Assembly (NCBI GenBank): GCA_023079485.1
Contig: CM041084.1
Span: 11,468,609 to 11,532,608, forward strand
Reading direction: 5' to 3'
DNA from: Archilochus colubris
Taxonomy: Eukaryota; Chordata; Aves; Apodiformes; Trochilidae
DNA: 64,000 bases
The notes below the pieces were generated by a model. That model ran no database searches, was not told where the DNA came from, and saw only the letters and a program-made list of their open reading frames with translations. Positions 23,701 to 34,740 of this stretch are shown piece by piece (position 1 is the first letter of the stretch; each line of letters opens with the position of its first letter). The position numbers were made by a program, and so were the translations under genes.

Positions 23701-26700
23701 AATATAAGAGAAATCTGAAACTATTTCCTTAAACCAGAAAAGTTTCTCTTCTGAGAGTATTAGTTCAGAGATTTATCAATACTTAGATGGAAGGGACAGA
23801 AAATCATCCTATTATCTTGCAGAGAAACATGGTAGTCAAGCTAAAAGGCTTTGCATGTTGCTGTATATTTTGTTGCTGTATGTTACTTGCATGATATATG
23901 CCAGAGTTGCATCACAGTAGACAGTGCAGTGACTCCAGTTCAAAAAAGAGTAAGAGAAAGTTCTCTAGTTCTTGACCACACACCAGAAATAAAGAAGTCA
24001 TTATAGGCTATTGTGATTCTAGACTATTGCCACTGAATAACATGGGAATCTTTGTCAGCTGAATCTCATGCCACTATTGCATGTAACATACTCATCACAT
24101 TCTTTTTTTTTTTTTCCCCATCCTTGAAAACTGGTTGTGAACTTGTGAACTTCAAAAGCTTTCAAACAGAGGAGAAAAGATGACGAGGAAGATGTTTTGA
24201 TGAGATGTAATCTGAACTTTAACAGTGGACAGAATGTTTGTCTCCTGAATGTTGAAGGAGGAGAAAGGGAAATCAAAGAGGTGGACAATAACTGCTAACA
24301 TATATTGATATGAAAGAATTGTGGCAATAAAAAATCTTGGCCATAGAACAAGTTGGTGTTTAGGGTGAGCTTCAGTATTTCTTCTATCAGGCAAGGTGCC
24401 ATGTCAACAAAGGGAGCTTGCAGTGAAGCTCATCTAATCTTTGCAAAAGCTCTGAAGCTACCACCATTCAAGCACAAAAGCTACTTGAACATTGCTATAA
24501 AAGCCATATTTCATTGACTGAAAGATGTCAAAAGTGGATCCCCTTGCAACTCAGTCATTAAAGTCATTGAAGACTCAGTCCTTCCATAAATGCCACTTTA
24601 AACTTGCACTAAGTTGTAAATTAAATTTGATTCCATAGAGATGCAATACAAAAATGCCAGCTCTGAAATCTTGTCTGTGAAACAGATATAACATATGCTT
24701 TTGGTGAGCAGAGTAAAAAATTATAATAAATATCAGATGGCTACAGTATTTTTACTTAATTAGCATAAGAATATCTAAATTGCCTCAAGACAGGGGACCA
24801 CCTAACTTCTTATTTTAAAAAAAGGATTTAGACATAAAATTAGTGCTAAAATGGGTAAGCTAATAAAAAAGTTATGTAGATGGATATATCTATACACACA
24901 GACACACACAGTTTAGGCAGAATGATCCCCTAGGGGAATGTGTCTATTCTCTGCATCTCTGGAAATATCAAAAGACTAATTTTAACTAAACAGTAGTTCA
25001 GATCAGTGATAACCCTTTAAAATTAATCAAAAAGCCACTATACAAATTATCTGAAAGCATCAACCATATCTATACAAACTTCTGTGTCTGCAGAATCTTA
25101 AAAACCCATCTTAATATGGTCATTATAAAGACATTTGGACTACAGTGTTCTTAACTACATTCCAACTATGATCATAGCTAAGCAAGAATTGTGGAGTTTT
25201 CTTTAACAGTCTGTTCTAAATTTTCTGAAATCAAAACAATCTACCCACAGTACACTGTAGAGACCCCAGAAAATTCAGTCTTAGGAAGGACTCTACAACT
25301 GAACCGCTCAGTTAAGATCTTCAGTATTTATTAGAGGAAAGGAAAATATGAAGATAAAGTATCAAAAAGAGTGATTTTTTTTTCCAAACCTCTTATTCCT
25401 AAGAAGTTATTTATTGTGTCCAAGAGAGGTTGAAAAGAAAAACTGACAATGATCTTTGTGGGAAGTATCTGCATGTTTAATGAACCAAGTGAAATACACT
25501 CCTTACTTTGTGTAGTTTTTGCCACTGTATGCATTGAGCAATAGAACTTGCTATGCAACCAAAGAGCTGTCACCAATGATCAGTAATCAGTGGTTATGTT
25601 AAAAAACATCTTTTTCTATCAAGATGTCCAGTCCAAATAGATCCAAGTATATCTAACAAGTCTCTTAAGGAATGCTAGTATCTGTCACGGAAACAAAATC
25701 CACAAGTTGTTTAAGTGTTTCCCCTCCACTAGTTCTATTCTGCTAAATTAACTATTACGTATCACACATCAGTAATCAGTATTCAGAGAGAACCTGTAAC
25801 TAGTGAAGATTTGCTAGACTTCAATGAATGTGAATAAAAAATGTCACCAAAAAAATGAGAAAAATCAGTCTAGCATCCGTTAACGCACATTAAAGCTTAT
25901 TTTTTTTAACACAGTTTAATTACTCTGATTCTTCTATTCATTTAAACTTTGTTATTACCAGATGCTATATGTCTCTAGATCATCTAGAAAAACTTTCAGT
26001 TCTAAATGATAGGGAATTTGATAATCATTATTTTCACAGTTGTGACTTGAATGAATTAAAGCAGATTGGTTGCTATTTTTACAGTAATTTTTACATGCTT
26101 TTCATGTTGCTGCTCTGTGTCTATATAACTGCTGGCACTAGTTTTGTGCAGTACATAATATTTATTTTTTTCCTTTCCAATCTGCTACTTTATACAGAGT
26201 AGTAATTTAGGATCTCTTTGACTCTTTGAGTGTAGAAGAAGGATTGATTAGAAATGCTTTGGATTTATAATTCAAATTGTGCAACTTTAGTTGGATTTTT
26301 CTCCATTTCATCAGATTACTCTTCAAGCAAGGGTTCATACTGAAATAAAGTAGTGAGTCCCAGAACATGAGACTCTGACACATGGGTTCTTCTTGATCTT
26401 GCCACAGCAGTTCCAGAGATTGTAAAAGGTATTAACCTTCCCCACACCTTTCCTCAAGGCTATTACATGGCAGTATCAGCAGAAGAAAATGACATTTCTT
26501 CTTCAGGCACTCATTTAAAATCAATCCACAGGTGATTTTTGATCATTCAGTGACCTGGGGAGGAAGGGGGAGATAGGTTGACATTTTCTTGCTCTGACTG
26601 TAGAGGGAAGAGGACACAACAAAATGGGGAGGTCAGCCTCCTTCTTCTAGTTGAACAGAACATGAAGATGAGAACAGCTACAACCTAGAAAACTTACGTC

Positions 26701-27599
26701 AAAGCATTTTTTACCACTCCGTAATTTTCAGTAGTAATCTTTGTTCATCACTGGTTTAGGTTATTGAAAACTCCTGGTGAATTTCTATGCTTTCCATTTG
26801 AGGTCCTCTCTTCTGAATAACATAATACATTTTCCCTTTTTACTCTTATTGCTAAAGTCTGAGACCTATAGGCCTAGAAAGTCACAGCAGTATAAATATT
26901 TTACAAATATATGGTACATGACATTATATGATTTTTAAATTTTCCAGTACAGGAATGGGGTAGAAAGCAAATGTTGCTGAATGAATCTTTATGTTTAGGG
27001 TTCCATTGCTCACTGCTAAGGTGTAGGAAAATATTGAGATAATCCAGTTAGTCTTTGAACACAAAACTTTTATTCATCTACTTTGAGATATGAAAGTTAT
27101 TGCCACATGACTGATGCATATCTTCATGTTTTTGCTAGTAACATTTGATTGCTCATGGACACTCACCATGAGCTGCAGTTCAAACTAAGAAGTATAGATA
27201 TATAAATTAACCATCTTTTAGAAGGATAATAATTTTTTAATTATTATTTTCTTAATTAAACCAAAGATACTGCATTACACCTGGCAACTAGCCACCTCTT
27301 AAGAATTAATGACCAAAATGTTGGGTTGCACAAAATAACGCAGCTCTCTGCAATAGCACCATCTGCTGATATATCTTTTACCCATTTGAAAAATAATAAA
27401 TGGAAAGAAAAAAAATTCATCTTGGCAAGACTGCATATATGTTCACAGTAACCCTCACAACATTGCATCACACAATTCAAAAAAGGATCAGGCATTTCTA
27501 AATTAGACTATCTTATCCACTGACTAGGATAACAATTACAGAACAATTACTGCTCATGCTTTGTAGCATTAATCCAGCAACAAACAGAATCAAAAAGCA
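20760..27599. other. Long unique non-coding stretch
   Basis: No LINE, LTR or gene is recognised in about 6.8 kb. A minus-strand frame at 21282-21530 ends near a donor-like GTAGTGAGTG but has no acceptor or known domain. Simple-sequence traces include a short CACA run near 24895-24909 and a T12-13 tract near 24105. Confidence 0.45.
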
Positions 27600-27735
27600 A
27601 TTTCCTTCCAGGGTTAAATTTTGTGAGCATGCCAAGGCCTTCTTGCTTTCCTCTGAAGCATGCAACCATTGCCTCAAGCAGGATGCTGGACTAGATGGAC
27701 CATTGGTTCTGTTCTGTTATGGCAATTCTATTGTT
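27600..27735 (+). mobile_element. Ancient L3-like CR1 3' end
   Basis: The sequence CTTTCCTCTGAAGCATG, then GATGCTGGACTAGATGGACC, ATTGGTTCTGTTCTG and TATGGCAATTCTATTGTTCT matches the well-known 3' end of the old L3/CR1-type LINE lineage, with 'ggactagatggacctttggtctgatccagtatggcaattctt' as consensus-like order. This lineage predates the bird CR1 burst and differs from the other CR1 tails in this window. Plus orientation. The 5' limit is uncertain. Confidence 0.8.
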
Positions 27736-27739
27736 CTTA

Positions 27740-28580
27740 GCTCCTGTGCCAATGGAATATTGAAAAATACCATCTAAATTGCATTTGATATATACACTGT
27801 GTCACTCTTCAAACTAGTGAAGCAACGTGGACAGTGTGATTCATGTGGAGAATGTGCTTGAGTCACTTTAGACATGAGAAAAACAGTATCAGAGTGAGGT
27901 CTGTGAGCTAGTGCACACAGCAGGATTTAGCAGTCTGTGGTGTGATTTGTCCATATGGAAGTGAAAAAGTATTCAAGAGCTATCAATATAAACAACACAA
28001 TGTGTCTGCTTCTGTGCAGCACGCACCATGAAGCTGCAGTTCCTGGGCGCAAGTATAAACACAAAAGCTGATACTCGAAGTACAAAGATATTCACAGACC
28101 ACTTTGCTGCTATTCAGTGATTAAAAAAACACTCAGGCTTCTCATTATTTCATTAAATGTTCTATTCTCAAATGGCTTTGAAAAGATGCCAAGAAGAAAA
28201 AAACAAAGAAAATATTCTTAGGAAATTCCTACTCATTGCAATAAAAAAGTCTCCCCGTTATCTTTATAACTTGTATAATATATATATATAGTGATTTTTA
28301 ATATATGTAGAAACTACTAGAAAGTTTTACCTTAAGAAGCTATATTAAAAGACTGTACATGTTTAAAGAGGTGAAACAGAGCATAAAACAGGCCTGATTC
28401 ATGTTTGTAGCTATGGATGCACAAAACATTGATAGAATGATCCTTTGACCTGTGAGTACAGAAATTTAAACCTTATTGGTTTAATACTGGACCACCTGAA
28501 GCTTGTGCCTCACTAGTATAATCATCCCTGCCCCATAGCATCAAAATTACAGAGAAGGCAAATCCATACAAAGATTCTTA
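27740..28580. other. Unique non-coding stretch
   Basis: No gene or repeat family is recognised. A short TATATATA run lies at 28277-28290. Confidence 0.5.
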
Positions 28581-28582
28581 TT

Positions 28583-28972
28583 ATAGAATCATAGAATTAC
28601 AGAATGCTAGGGGTTGGAAGGGACCTCTAGAGATCACCTAGTCCAACACGCCCCCTGCCAAAGCAGGATCACCTAGGGCAGGCCAAAAAGAAACACATCC
28701 AGGCAGGATTTGAAAGTCTCCAGAGAAGGAGACTCCACAACTTCTCTTGGCTGCCTGTTCCAGTGCTCCATCACCCTCACAGTAAAGAAGTTTCTGCTCA
28801 TATTGAGGTGGAACTTTAAACCCATTAATCATTGTCTTACTACTGGGCACCATTGAAAAGAGATTATCCTCACCCTCTTGACACACACCCCTGAGATATT
28901 TATATTTCCCCTCTTAGCCTTCTTTTTTTAAGGCTAAACAGCCCCAGTTCTATCAGTCTTATCTCAAAAGAA
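28583..28972 (-). mobile_element. CR1 LINE 3' fragment
   Basis: This is a 5'-truncated CR1 in minus orientation. Read on the plus strand it starts with the complement of the tail (ATAGAATCATAGAAT), then GGTTGGAAGGGACCTCTAGAGATCACCTAGTCCAAC and the CR1 3' UTR. The minus strand then encodes the ORF2 C-terminus, seen in 28638-28886 as VPPQYEQKLLYCEGDGALEQ. A short T/A tract near 28921-28932 interrupts the upstream part, and recognition ends near 'cccagttctatcagtcttatctca'. About 390 bp remain of a 4-5 kb element. Confidence 0.93.
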
Positions 28973-28974
28973 CA

Positions 28975-31837
28975 GGTGTTTATCTTTCATGACTATGTTT
29001 TGGACTCTTCATGTAAACTTTAGGAAGAACAGATGGCCAGAAAACTTACTGAAGTATTTTTTGTAAATTATTTGTCAAGCTAAAGATAGAAACATTTATT
29101 TTAGATCACTCTTGGGAAAGTACCTCAGAGCTAAAGTAATTGTGGTTTGTTGGTCAAAATTTCTGGTTTGTGTTATGCAAAGGAGTATTGATTTAGTTTA
29201 TCTTTAAACTGATAAGCATGTGAAATCTTCTCAATCCCCCCATCTTCATTCTTCTAGAAGATCCTGGTAGCTGTTAATATGCTCTCAGTAACAAGTGATA
29301 TGTCAGTGAACAATAAATCACTAGAAAAATATCATTAAGATTTCTTTTAATTATTATTAATTCTACTAATCTTCTTTTTTTTTTTTTTTCATCTCATTGT
29401 GGCTCTCTTGGATATACCATACCACCCTTTCCTCCTTCCTTACATTGTATGCAATTACTACAGATCTGCAGTGAAAAAAGCACTTTGAGTTTGAGCGCTA
29501 TTCATCACCAATGTCAGTAGCCTAGAACATATAAGAAATTATTAAGCTAGTAATTTATCTATAACAAAAAAAAAAAGAAACCAAAACAAACAAACAAACA
29601 AACAAAAAAAAAAACCACAAAAAAACCACCCACATTCATTCTTCCTCAGAAGAGAGAATTAGCATCTAGAAATAGAAAGAAATTGTGGGTGTCACAATCA
29701 CAGAATCTTGATAGCATTCCTTAACTTGACAAGTGAATTTTAACTAGTTGGACTGGTCTGGGCCATCCAGCCTTCTCCTGTCCTAGAAGCTGACAATCAC
29801 CTACATTTAAGATGGTAAAGTGCCAAACTGCAGGTTTTCAATGTCCCTGTAGTGAGAAAGACACAGAAGGAAAAAAATACCTCTCAGGTAATATGGAAAC
29901 CATGACTTGCCCCAGACACCTACTAAGGATTTTTTTTTTCAATATTTTAAAGTTCAATCATCTTCTATTCAATGATTAGTAAGTGAATGCCTTTGGTAAC
30001 CTTTCCTTACCATTCAGCTTTTAATTTTTCAGGAATTCTAACACAGTTACGTTAGAGACTGTATTTTCAATGACAGAAAAAAACATTTGTTGATACAAAC
30101 CAGATATAACATTCAAGTGAAGTTCCTGAGATTTACCGGAGGTGCTGTTAATTAGGCAAGATAGAAAAAATGCTTTGGGTTTAGGAATGTCTTGTGCTTA
30201 ATTTTTCTGTGCACTCTTTACCAGGGTGAAACCTGCCAATTCAAAATTGTGTCACGTCTAAGCTAAAGCTCTATCTTCATTGTTAGAGTTGTGGAAATAG
30301 ATTTCTAACAGATCATTTCTTTCGACCAATTCTGCCTGAAACCTAAGGAGAATGTATAATTTAAGATAGGCTATAGGTTTCCCAATTTTATTTCTTTTGT
30401 ATAAAATTTCTATCAACTACTTAGCAGCTCCCAGAGGAATGCAATATATCCATTTCCTCTGCCTTTGCTGGTCCCCTGCTCACTTCAGTGGCAATTTTTT
30501 TTCCTGTTTCATTTGTGAATAGAATTATTTTTACTAAAATATATTCTTAAAAAAAGTAAAAAATGCCTAGCTATCACTTCTTCATGTGCCTGTCCCCATA
30601 AAAAATGCAGCATCAGAATATGACATCATCAACATAAAAGTGATAAATTTTATCTTCAAAAAAATCCTACAAAGCAAGCAAACACTACTCCCATATAAGA
30701 GACAGAGAACAGAGGGTACAATGTAAATACTTTTCCCTCTGGACACATAGCAGTCGAGTTCTGCACTGAATCCAAGTTTTACTCTCAGCAGCACATCCTT
30801 CCTATCTATTTGAATATCAGAGACAGCTCAAGCTTTGAACAGTGAGTGAACAATAATCAGGTCTTTCAAGTACATGCCCTCCTTGTGTTCACTGCAAGGA
30901 GGTTTTGCTGATGCTTAAAAATTCTCCTAGAAGTGGTGTGACCTTAAAGTGGCATGTAAATTACAAATTTGAAGTGAAAACTCAGGATGACAGTTGTTCG
31001 CTATGCATCTCTGGAGTACAAAAATAGGTCACTACAATGCTTTGGCTGTTCATCTTTGGTCAAAACCTAACCAGGTCCTTTGCATATTCCCATTCTCTGA
31101 GGTTCAGTAGAATGGCTTTGGAGCTCGCCAGGTAAGGTTCTTGTGAGAAAGAGTGAAAACCAAACACATATGTGTAAGAAAAAATCTCATTATAACCGTC
31201 TCTTCTCTTTAATAATCTGAAAAAAATACACCACTTGTCAAGGAGCAAAATATCTACATCCTTCCCCATTACATGTTGGTGACAGGTGTTTGATAGCTTC
31301 AGCCATTGGAGATGGAAAGAAGCTGTGTCAAGGTATCTTATCTTGGGGGGCTATTAGTCTCTGATTTGAGATATGCTGCAAGGAAAAAATAAAACCAGAA
31401 GAAAATAGTAAGCACTGACATCAGAACCATTTATCACCTACTGCTGTGTGTGGAATAAAAGGATTCTCTTTGAAGATAAGCCATTATCTTCTTCCGCTGG
31501 CTTCTTGCTGTCATATCTTCTCGCTAAAATAATAAATTTAGTAACATAATATTTTGAAAGTACTGCTATATACATAAGTATATAGATTGCTCTTTTATTT
31601 ACTCTCACTTTTGCCCATTTTCTAGAAGGAAATTGTGGTTTTACATTTGTTATTTGTGGTTTCCTCATATCTGTTATTTTTCCCTCTCAGGTACAAAAAT
31701 TGGAGTTGGTACTGATGGAAGACTGGAATAATATAAAAGCAAATGCATGCAATATATTTTTCTTCCTACTAGACAAATTCCAGGGGAAATAATATCTATT
31801 TCTGTTCTGTAATGGTACGAAAGATTTCCAGTAAGAA
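28975..31837. other. Unique stretch with A- and T-rich simple repeats
   Basis: Contains T tracts (29371-29389) and the (CAAA)n array at 29.57-29.63 kb. At 29695-29800 there is a faint CR1-like flavour ('cacaatcacagaatcttgat', 'ggccatccagcc'), too degraded to assign. No gene is recognised. Minus-strand frames at 30582-30794 and 31438-31668 lack support. Confidence 0.45.
29565..29629 (+). repeat. (CAAA)n / A-rich simple repeat
   Basis: A11 run, then five CAAA units, then A-rich sequence with CCAC interruptions. Confidence 0.85.
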
Positions 31838-32035
31838 ATACATATATAAAAATACTATATATACTTCCTATGTGTGGGTGTATATCCATACATAAATGCA
31901 CACACGTGCATATACACATACATATGTATACAATATCTACATTTATGCAGATATACACACATGTGTGCGCATGTATTTATACATGCATATGTATATGTGC
32001 TGATGTGTGTATAAGCCCATATATGCATACATATG
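31838..32035. repeat. Alternating purine-pyrimidine microsatellite, left part
   Basis: Degenerate array of CA, TA, CATA and TGTA units (ATACACATACATATGTATAC, ATACACACATGTGTGCGCATG and similar). The alternating purine-pyrimidine pattern makes this Z-DNA-prone. The frames it generates on both strands (for example 31855-32046, minus, rich in Met, Tyr, Cys and His) are artefacts of the repeat. A similar segment resumes after the CR1/GC-rich insertion, at 33518-33552. Confidence 0.88.
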
Positions 32036-33316
32036 CACAGAATCATTCAGGTTGGAAAGGACCTCTGAGATCATCAAGTCCAACCCTTGATCCACTTCCA
32101 CTGAGTGCCACATTCAGCCTCTTCTTAAAAACCTCCAGGGACACAGAATCCAGCACCTCCCTGCGCAGCCCATTCCAATGTCTGATCACCCTCTCTGTAA
32201 AGAATTTCTTCCTAATATCCAACCTAAACTTCCCCTGGCACAGCTTAAGCCCATGCTCTCTTATCTTATTGGGAGCTGTGTGGGAGAAGAGCCTGACGCC
32301 CCCCTGGCTCCAACCTCCTTTCAGGGAGTTGTAGAGAGTGATGAGGTCTCCTCTGAGCCTCCTCTTCTCTAGACTGAACACCCCCAGCTCCTCAGCCCTT
32401 CCTCATAGGACTTGTGCTGGATCTCTTCACAGCCTCCTTGCTCTTCTCTGGACCGGCTCCTTCCTGAACTGAGGGGCCCAGAACTGGACAAAGAACTCAA
32501 GGTGTGGCCTCACCAGTGCTGAGTACAGGGGCAGAATCCCTTCCCCTTACCTGTTGGCCACACTGTTCCTGATCCAGCCCAGGATGCCATTGGCCTTCTT
32601 GGCCACCTGGGCACACTGCTGGCTCCTGGTCAGCTTCCTGTCAACCCAAACTCCCAGGTCCCTTTCTGCCTGGCTGCTCACAGCCACTCTGTGCCCAGCC
32701 TGGAGCTCCCCATGGGGTTGTTGTGGCCAAAGTGGACCTGGCACTTGGCTGTGTTGAACCTCATCCCGTTGGAATCAGCCCAACTCTCCAGTCTGTCCAG
32801 GTCCCCCTGCAGAGCCCTCCTGCCTTCCAGCTGACACTCACCCACAATTTAGTGTTGTCTCGGAATTTGCTAGTGGTGGACTCAATCCCCTCATCTAAAT
32901 CATCAATTAAGATGTTAAACAGAACTGGGCCCATCACTGATCCCTGGGGGACGCCACGGCTGCTGATCAGCACTGTTCAGCACCTCTCTGGGGGCCTCCA
33001 GCAGTTCCTAACCCAGCACAGGGTGCTCCTGTCTGAGCCCTGGGCTGACAGCTTTTTCAGGAGAACGCTATGGGAGAGGGTATCAAAGGCTTTGCTGAAG
33101 TCCAGGTAGACTCCATCCACAGCCTTCCCCTCATCCACCAGAGGGGTCACCTGATCATAAAAGGAGATCAGGTTAGTCAGACAGGACCTGCCCTTCCTAA
33201 CCCCGTGCTGGCTGGGTCTGATCCCCTGTCCATCCTGTAGGTGCTGTGTTATTGCCCCCAGGATGATCTGCTCCATAACCCTGCCCAGCACTGAGGTCAG
33301 GCTGTCAGGCCTGTAA
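32036..33316 (-). mobile_element. CR1 LINE, 5'-truncated, with partial RT
   Basis: The longest CR1 copy in the window, in minus orientation. The 3' end (tail complement GAATCATTC, then GGTTGGAAAGGACCTCTGAG) is at 32036. Reading the minus strand from 33316, ORF2 starts inside the RT domain at YRPDSLTSVLGRVMEQII and continues through HGVRKGRSCLTNLISFYDQV and motif A (YLDFSKAFDTLSHSVLLKKL). A TGA follows near 32978. In the same frame come [20 protein letters not shown] (motif B region) and KFRDNTKLW, where the catalytic FADD-type motif C should be. Between RN and GVPQGS the usual spacer of about 20-25 residues is shortened. The rest of ORF2 is frameshifted until the C-terminal block [19 protein letters not shown] (about 32180-32250). 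The endonuclease domain is absent, so the copy is non-autonomous and inactive. Confidence 0.95.
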
Positions 33317-33517
33317 AAGTAAAAAAAAAAAAATCTTCAGACACACACAGCGGGCAGGCCGCACCAGCAGCACCAGATGGAGGATGAGGCTGCCTGGGTG
33401 CGGTGGCCCCACGACCCAGCTCCCTTCAATAGGAACTCGTCTTGCTCCACCCTGATGGGGCCTGGCGTGCCCCTCACCCACTCCTGACAGAGCCCCGCCT
33501 GCCCACCACGCCCCCTC
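33317..33517. other. GC-rich block joined to CR1 5' end
   Basis: About 200 bp, strikingly GC-rich for this window (CCCCGCCTGCCCACCACGCC, GGGGCCTGGCGTGCCCC), placed exactly between the 5' truncation point of the CR1 and the resumed microsatellite. It begins on the plus strand with TAAAAGTAAAAAAAAAAAAAT. It does not look like CR1 ORF2. Possible sources are an RNA captured by template jumping during CR1 integration, a CR1 5' UTR retained through internal deletion, or an older GC-rich repeat. Minus-strand frames across it (33305-33583) give Gly/Arg/Trp-rich peptides typical of GC-rich non-coding DNA. Confidence 0.6.
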
Positions 33518-33552
33518 ATGTGTATATACATAAACATGTATATATACACAAA
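33518..33552. repeat. Purine-pyrimidine microsatellite, right part
   Basis: ATGTGTATATACATAAACATG followed by TATATATACACA has the same composition as 31838-32035. The two parts probably were one array before the CR1/GC-rich insertion. Confidence 0.7.
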
Positions 33553-33863
33553 GTAACATACTTTCAGTTTTTTTCTCTAACAACTGTTTTCATTCAGGTG
33601 GATGACTGCACCCATCTTGATCACTGCTGATGCCAACGATTCCATGGGATGTAGCCTCGCACCACTGTGGTGAAATGTTTCTGATAGAGGTACAAATCCT
33701 TTAAAACTGTTCTGCCCATTATTTTTTTTTTACTTTATCCCTATTTTAATATTAAAACCATTATATATAAGTATTTTGTAAATATATGTTACATTCTAAC
33801 TACTTATTAGTAGTTGTCTAAAACGAGTTTTACAGGTACTAGGATGTAATACCTTTAAAATGG
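33553..33863. other. Unique AT-rich spacer
   Basis: No recognised feature apart from a T10 tract near 33723-33732. Confidence 0.5.
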
Positions 33864-34110
33864 AAGAAAGTGGATTCTGGTTAGACATTAGGAAGAAACT
33901 CTTCTCTGTGAGGATAGTGAGACACTGAAACAGGTTGACCCAGGGAAGTTGTGCTTGGCCCGCTCCTGGAAACATAAAAGGCCAGTCTGAATGGGACTTT
34001 CAGCAATCTGGTCTATTGGGTGTCCCTGCCAATTCCAACCTGATTCCCAGGGTTGTAACGTAAATGAACTTTAAGGTATATTCCACCCCAAACCATCGAA
34101 TGATTCTACA
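33864..34110 (+). mobile_element. CR1 LINE 3' end, diverged
   Basis: Plus orientation. 'TCTGGTTAGACATTAGGAAG' followed by AAACTCTTCTCTGTGAGGAT corresponds to the CR1 block encoding LDIRKKFFS. Then GACACTGAAACAGGTTGACCCAGGGAAGTTGTG and GGTGTCCCTGCCAATTCC follow the CR1 3' UTR order, and the copy ends in ACCCCAAACCATCGAATGATTCTA. It lies only about 310 bp from the GC-rich block, in the opposite orientation to the larger CR1, and is clearly a separate, older insertion. Confidence 0.88.
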
Positions 34111-34514
34111 TTTTAAGCAATCTAGCCATAACAAGGTTTTCAATGTGATGAGTCCTTTATGCCCAGGAATATTTCTTCATCTGCATTTGTACATCACTCA
34201 AGCCAGTTCTTACTGACTTTTCAGATGCTGTGATCTGCTGATTAGGTATTAAAATTGATACTTTACTAGATAAGACTCCCATATTTTTTTAATAAAGAAC
34301 AACTAAAACTAATTTACAAACATAAAACTCATTCTGTTTAGGCAACAAAATAAAGATCAAGTGAGGATTTACCAAATATAATGCCCCACTGAAGGATTAG
34401 TCTATCTTTTCTTTAAGGCAGGGTATGAAATCAATGTGTAAATCTACTTGAAAAGGAGGATTTGTTTTAGCTAGACATCCTTTTTAAGATATAAAATAAA
34501 TCTATTTTTGTGTT
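34111..34514. other. Unique spacer between CR1 and RTE-like relic
   Basis: No gene or repeat is recognised in these roughly 400 bases. Confidence 0.5.
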
Positions 34515-34740
34515 TGTAATGCTATGCTGGAGGTGGCATTTGCCTCCAGTAGGGTCTCCCATGCCAGACAGGTCACAACTGAAGGGTTAGACAAAGTGTG
34601 TCCATGGGAAGGACGGGCTCACTAGGCTTCAGGCAACTATCCTAGGAGAAGGAAAACTCTAACTCCAAACCCAGGAAGATGGAACTCATTTGGACATGTA
34701 AGGCCATCCATCTAAGAGAAGGATACTTTGATTAAAATGG
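34515..34740 (+). mobile_element. Putative leader region of RTE-like LINE relic
   Basis: This segment is moderately GC-rich and non-coding (GGAGGTGGCATTTGCCTCCAG, GGGTCTCCCATGCCAGACAGG, AGGAGAAGGAAAACTC). Its sequence style resembles the 5' untranslated region of vertebrate non-LTR elements with a GGTC/CCAGACAGGTC motif, and it runs directly into the RT remnant at 34741. I infer that it belongs to the same element and was joined to the RT by an internal deletion that removed the endonuclease and N-terminal RT. The assignment rests on position and recall and would need a consensus alignment. Confidence 0.45.

Noticed and set aside
31855..32334. ORFs of 63-154 codons on both strands over the CA/TA array
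   Set aside because: They are generated by the alternating microsatellite and run on into the CR1. The peptides are Met/Tyr/Cys/His repeats on both strands, with no independent coding evidence.
33300..33345. Polypyrimidine tract plus ACAG at the CR1 junction on the minus strand, resembling a 3' splice site
   Set aside because: The tract itself is present in genomic DNA, so it is not the scar of a spliced RNA. The resemblance is probably due to the A run on the plus strand next to a CTG.
33305..33583. Minus-strand ORFs of 70-92 codons over the GC-rich block
   Set aside because: Gly/Arg/Trp-rich peptides expected from GC-rich DNA. They cross the repeat junction and microsatellite, and no domain is seen.
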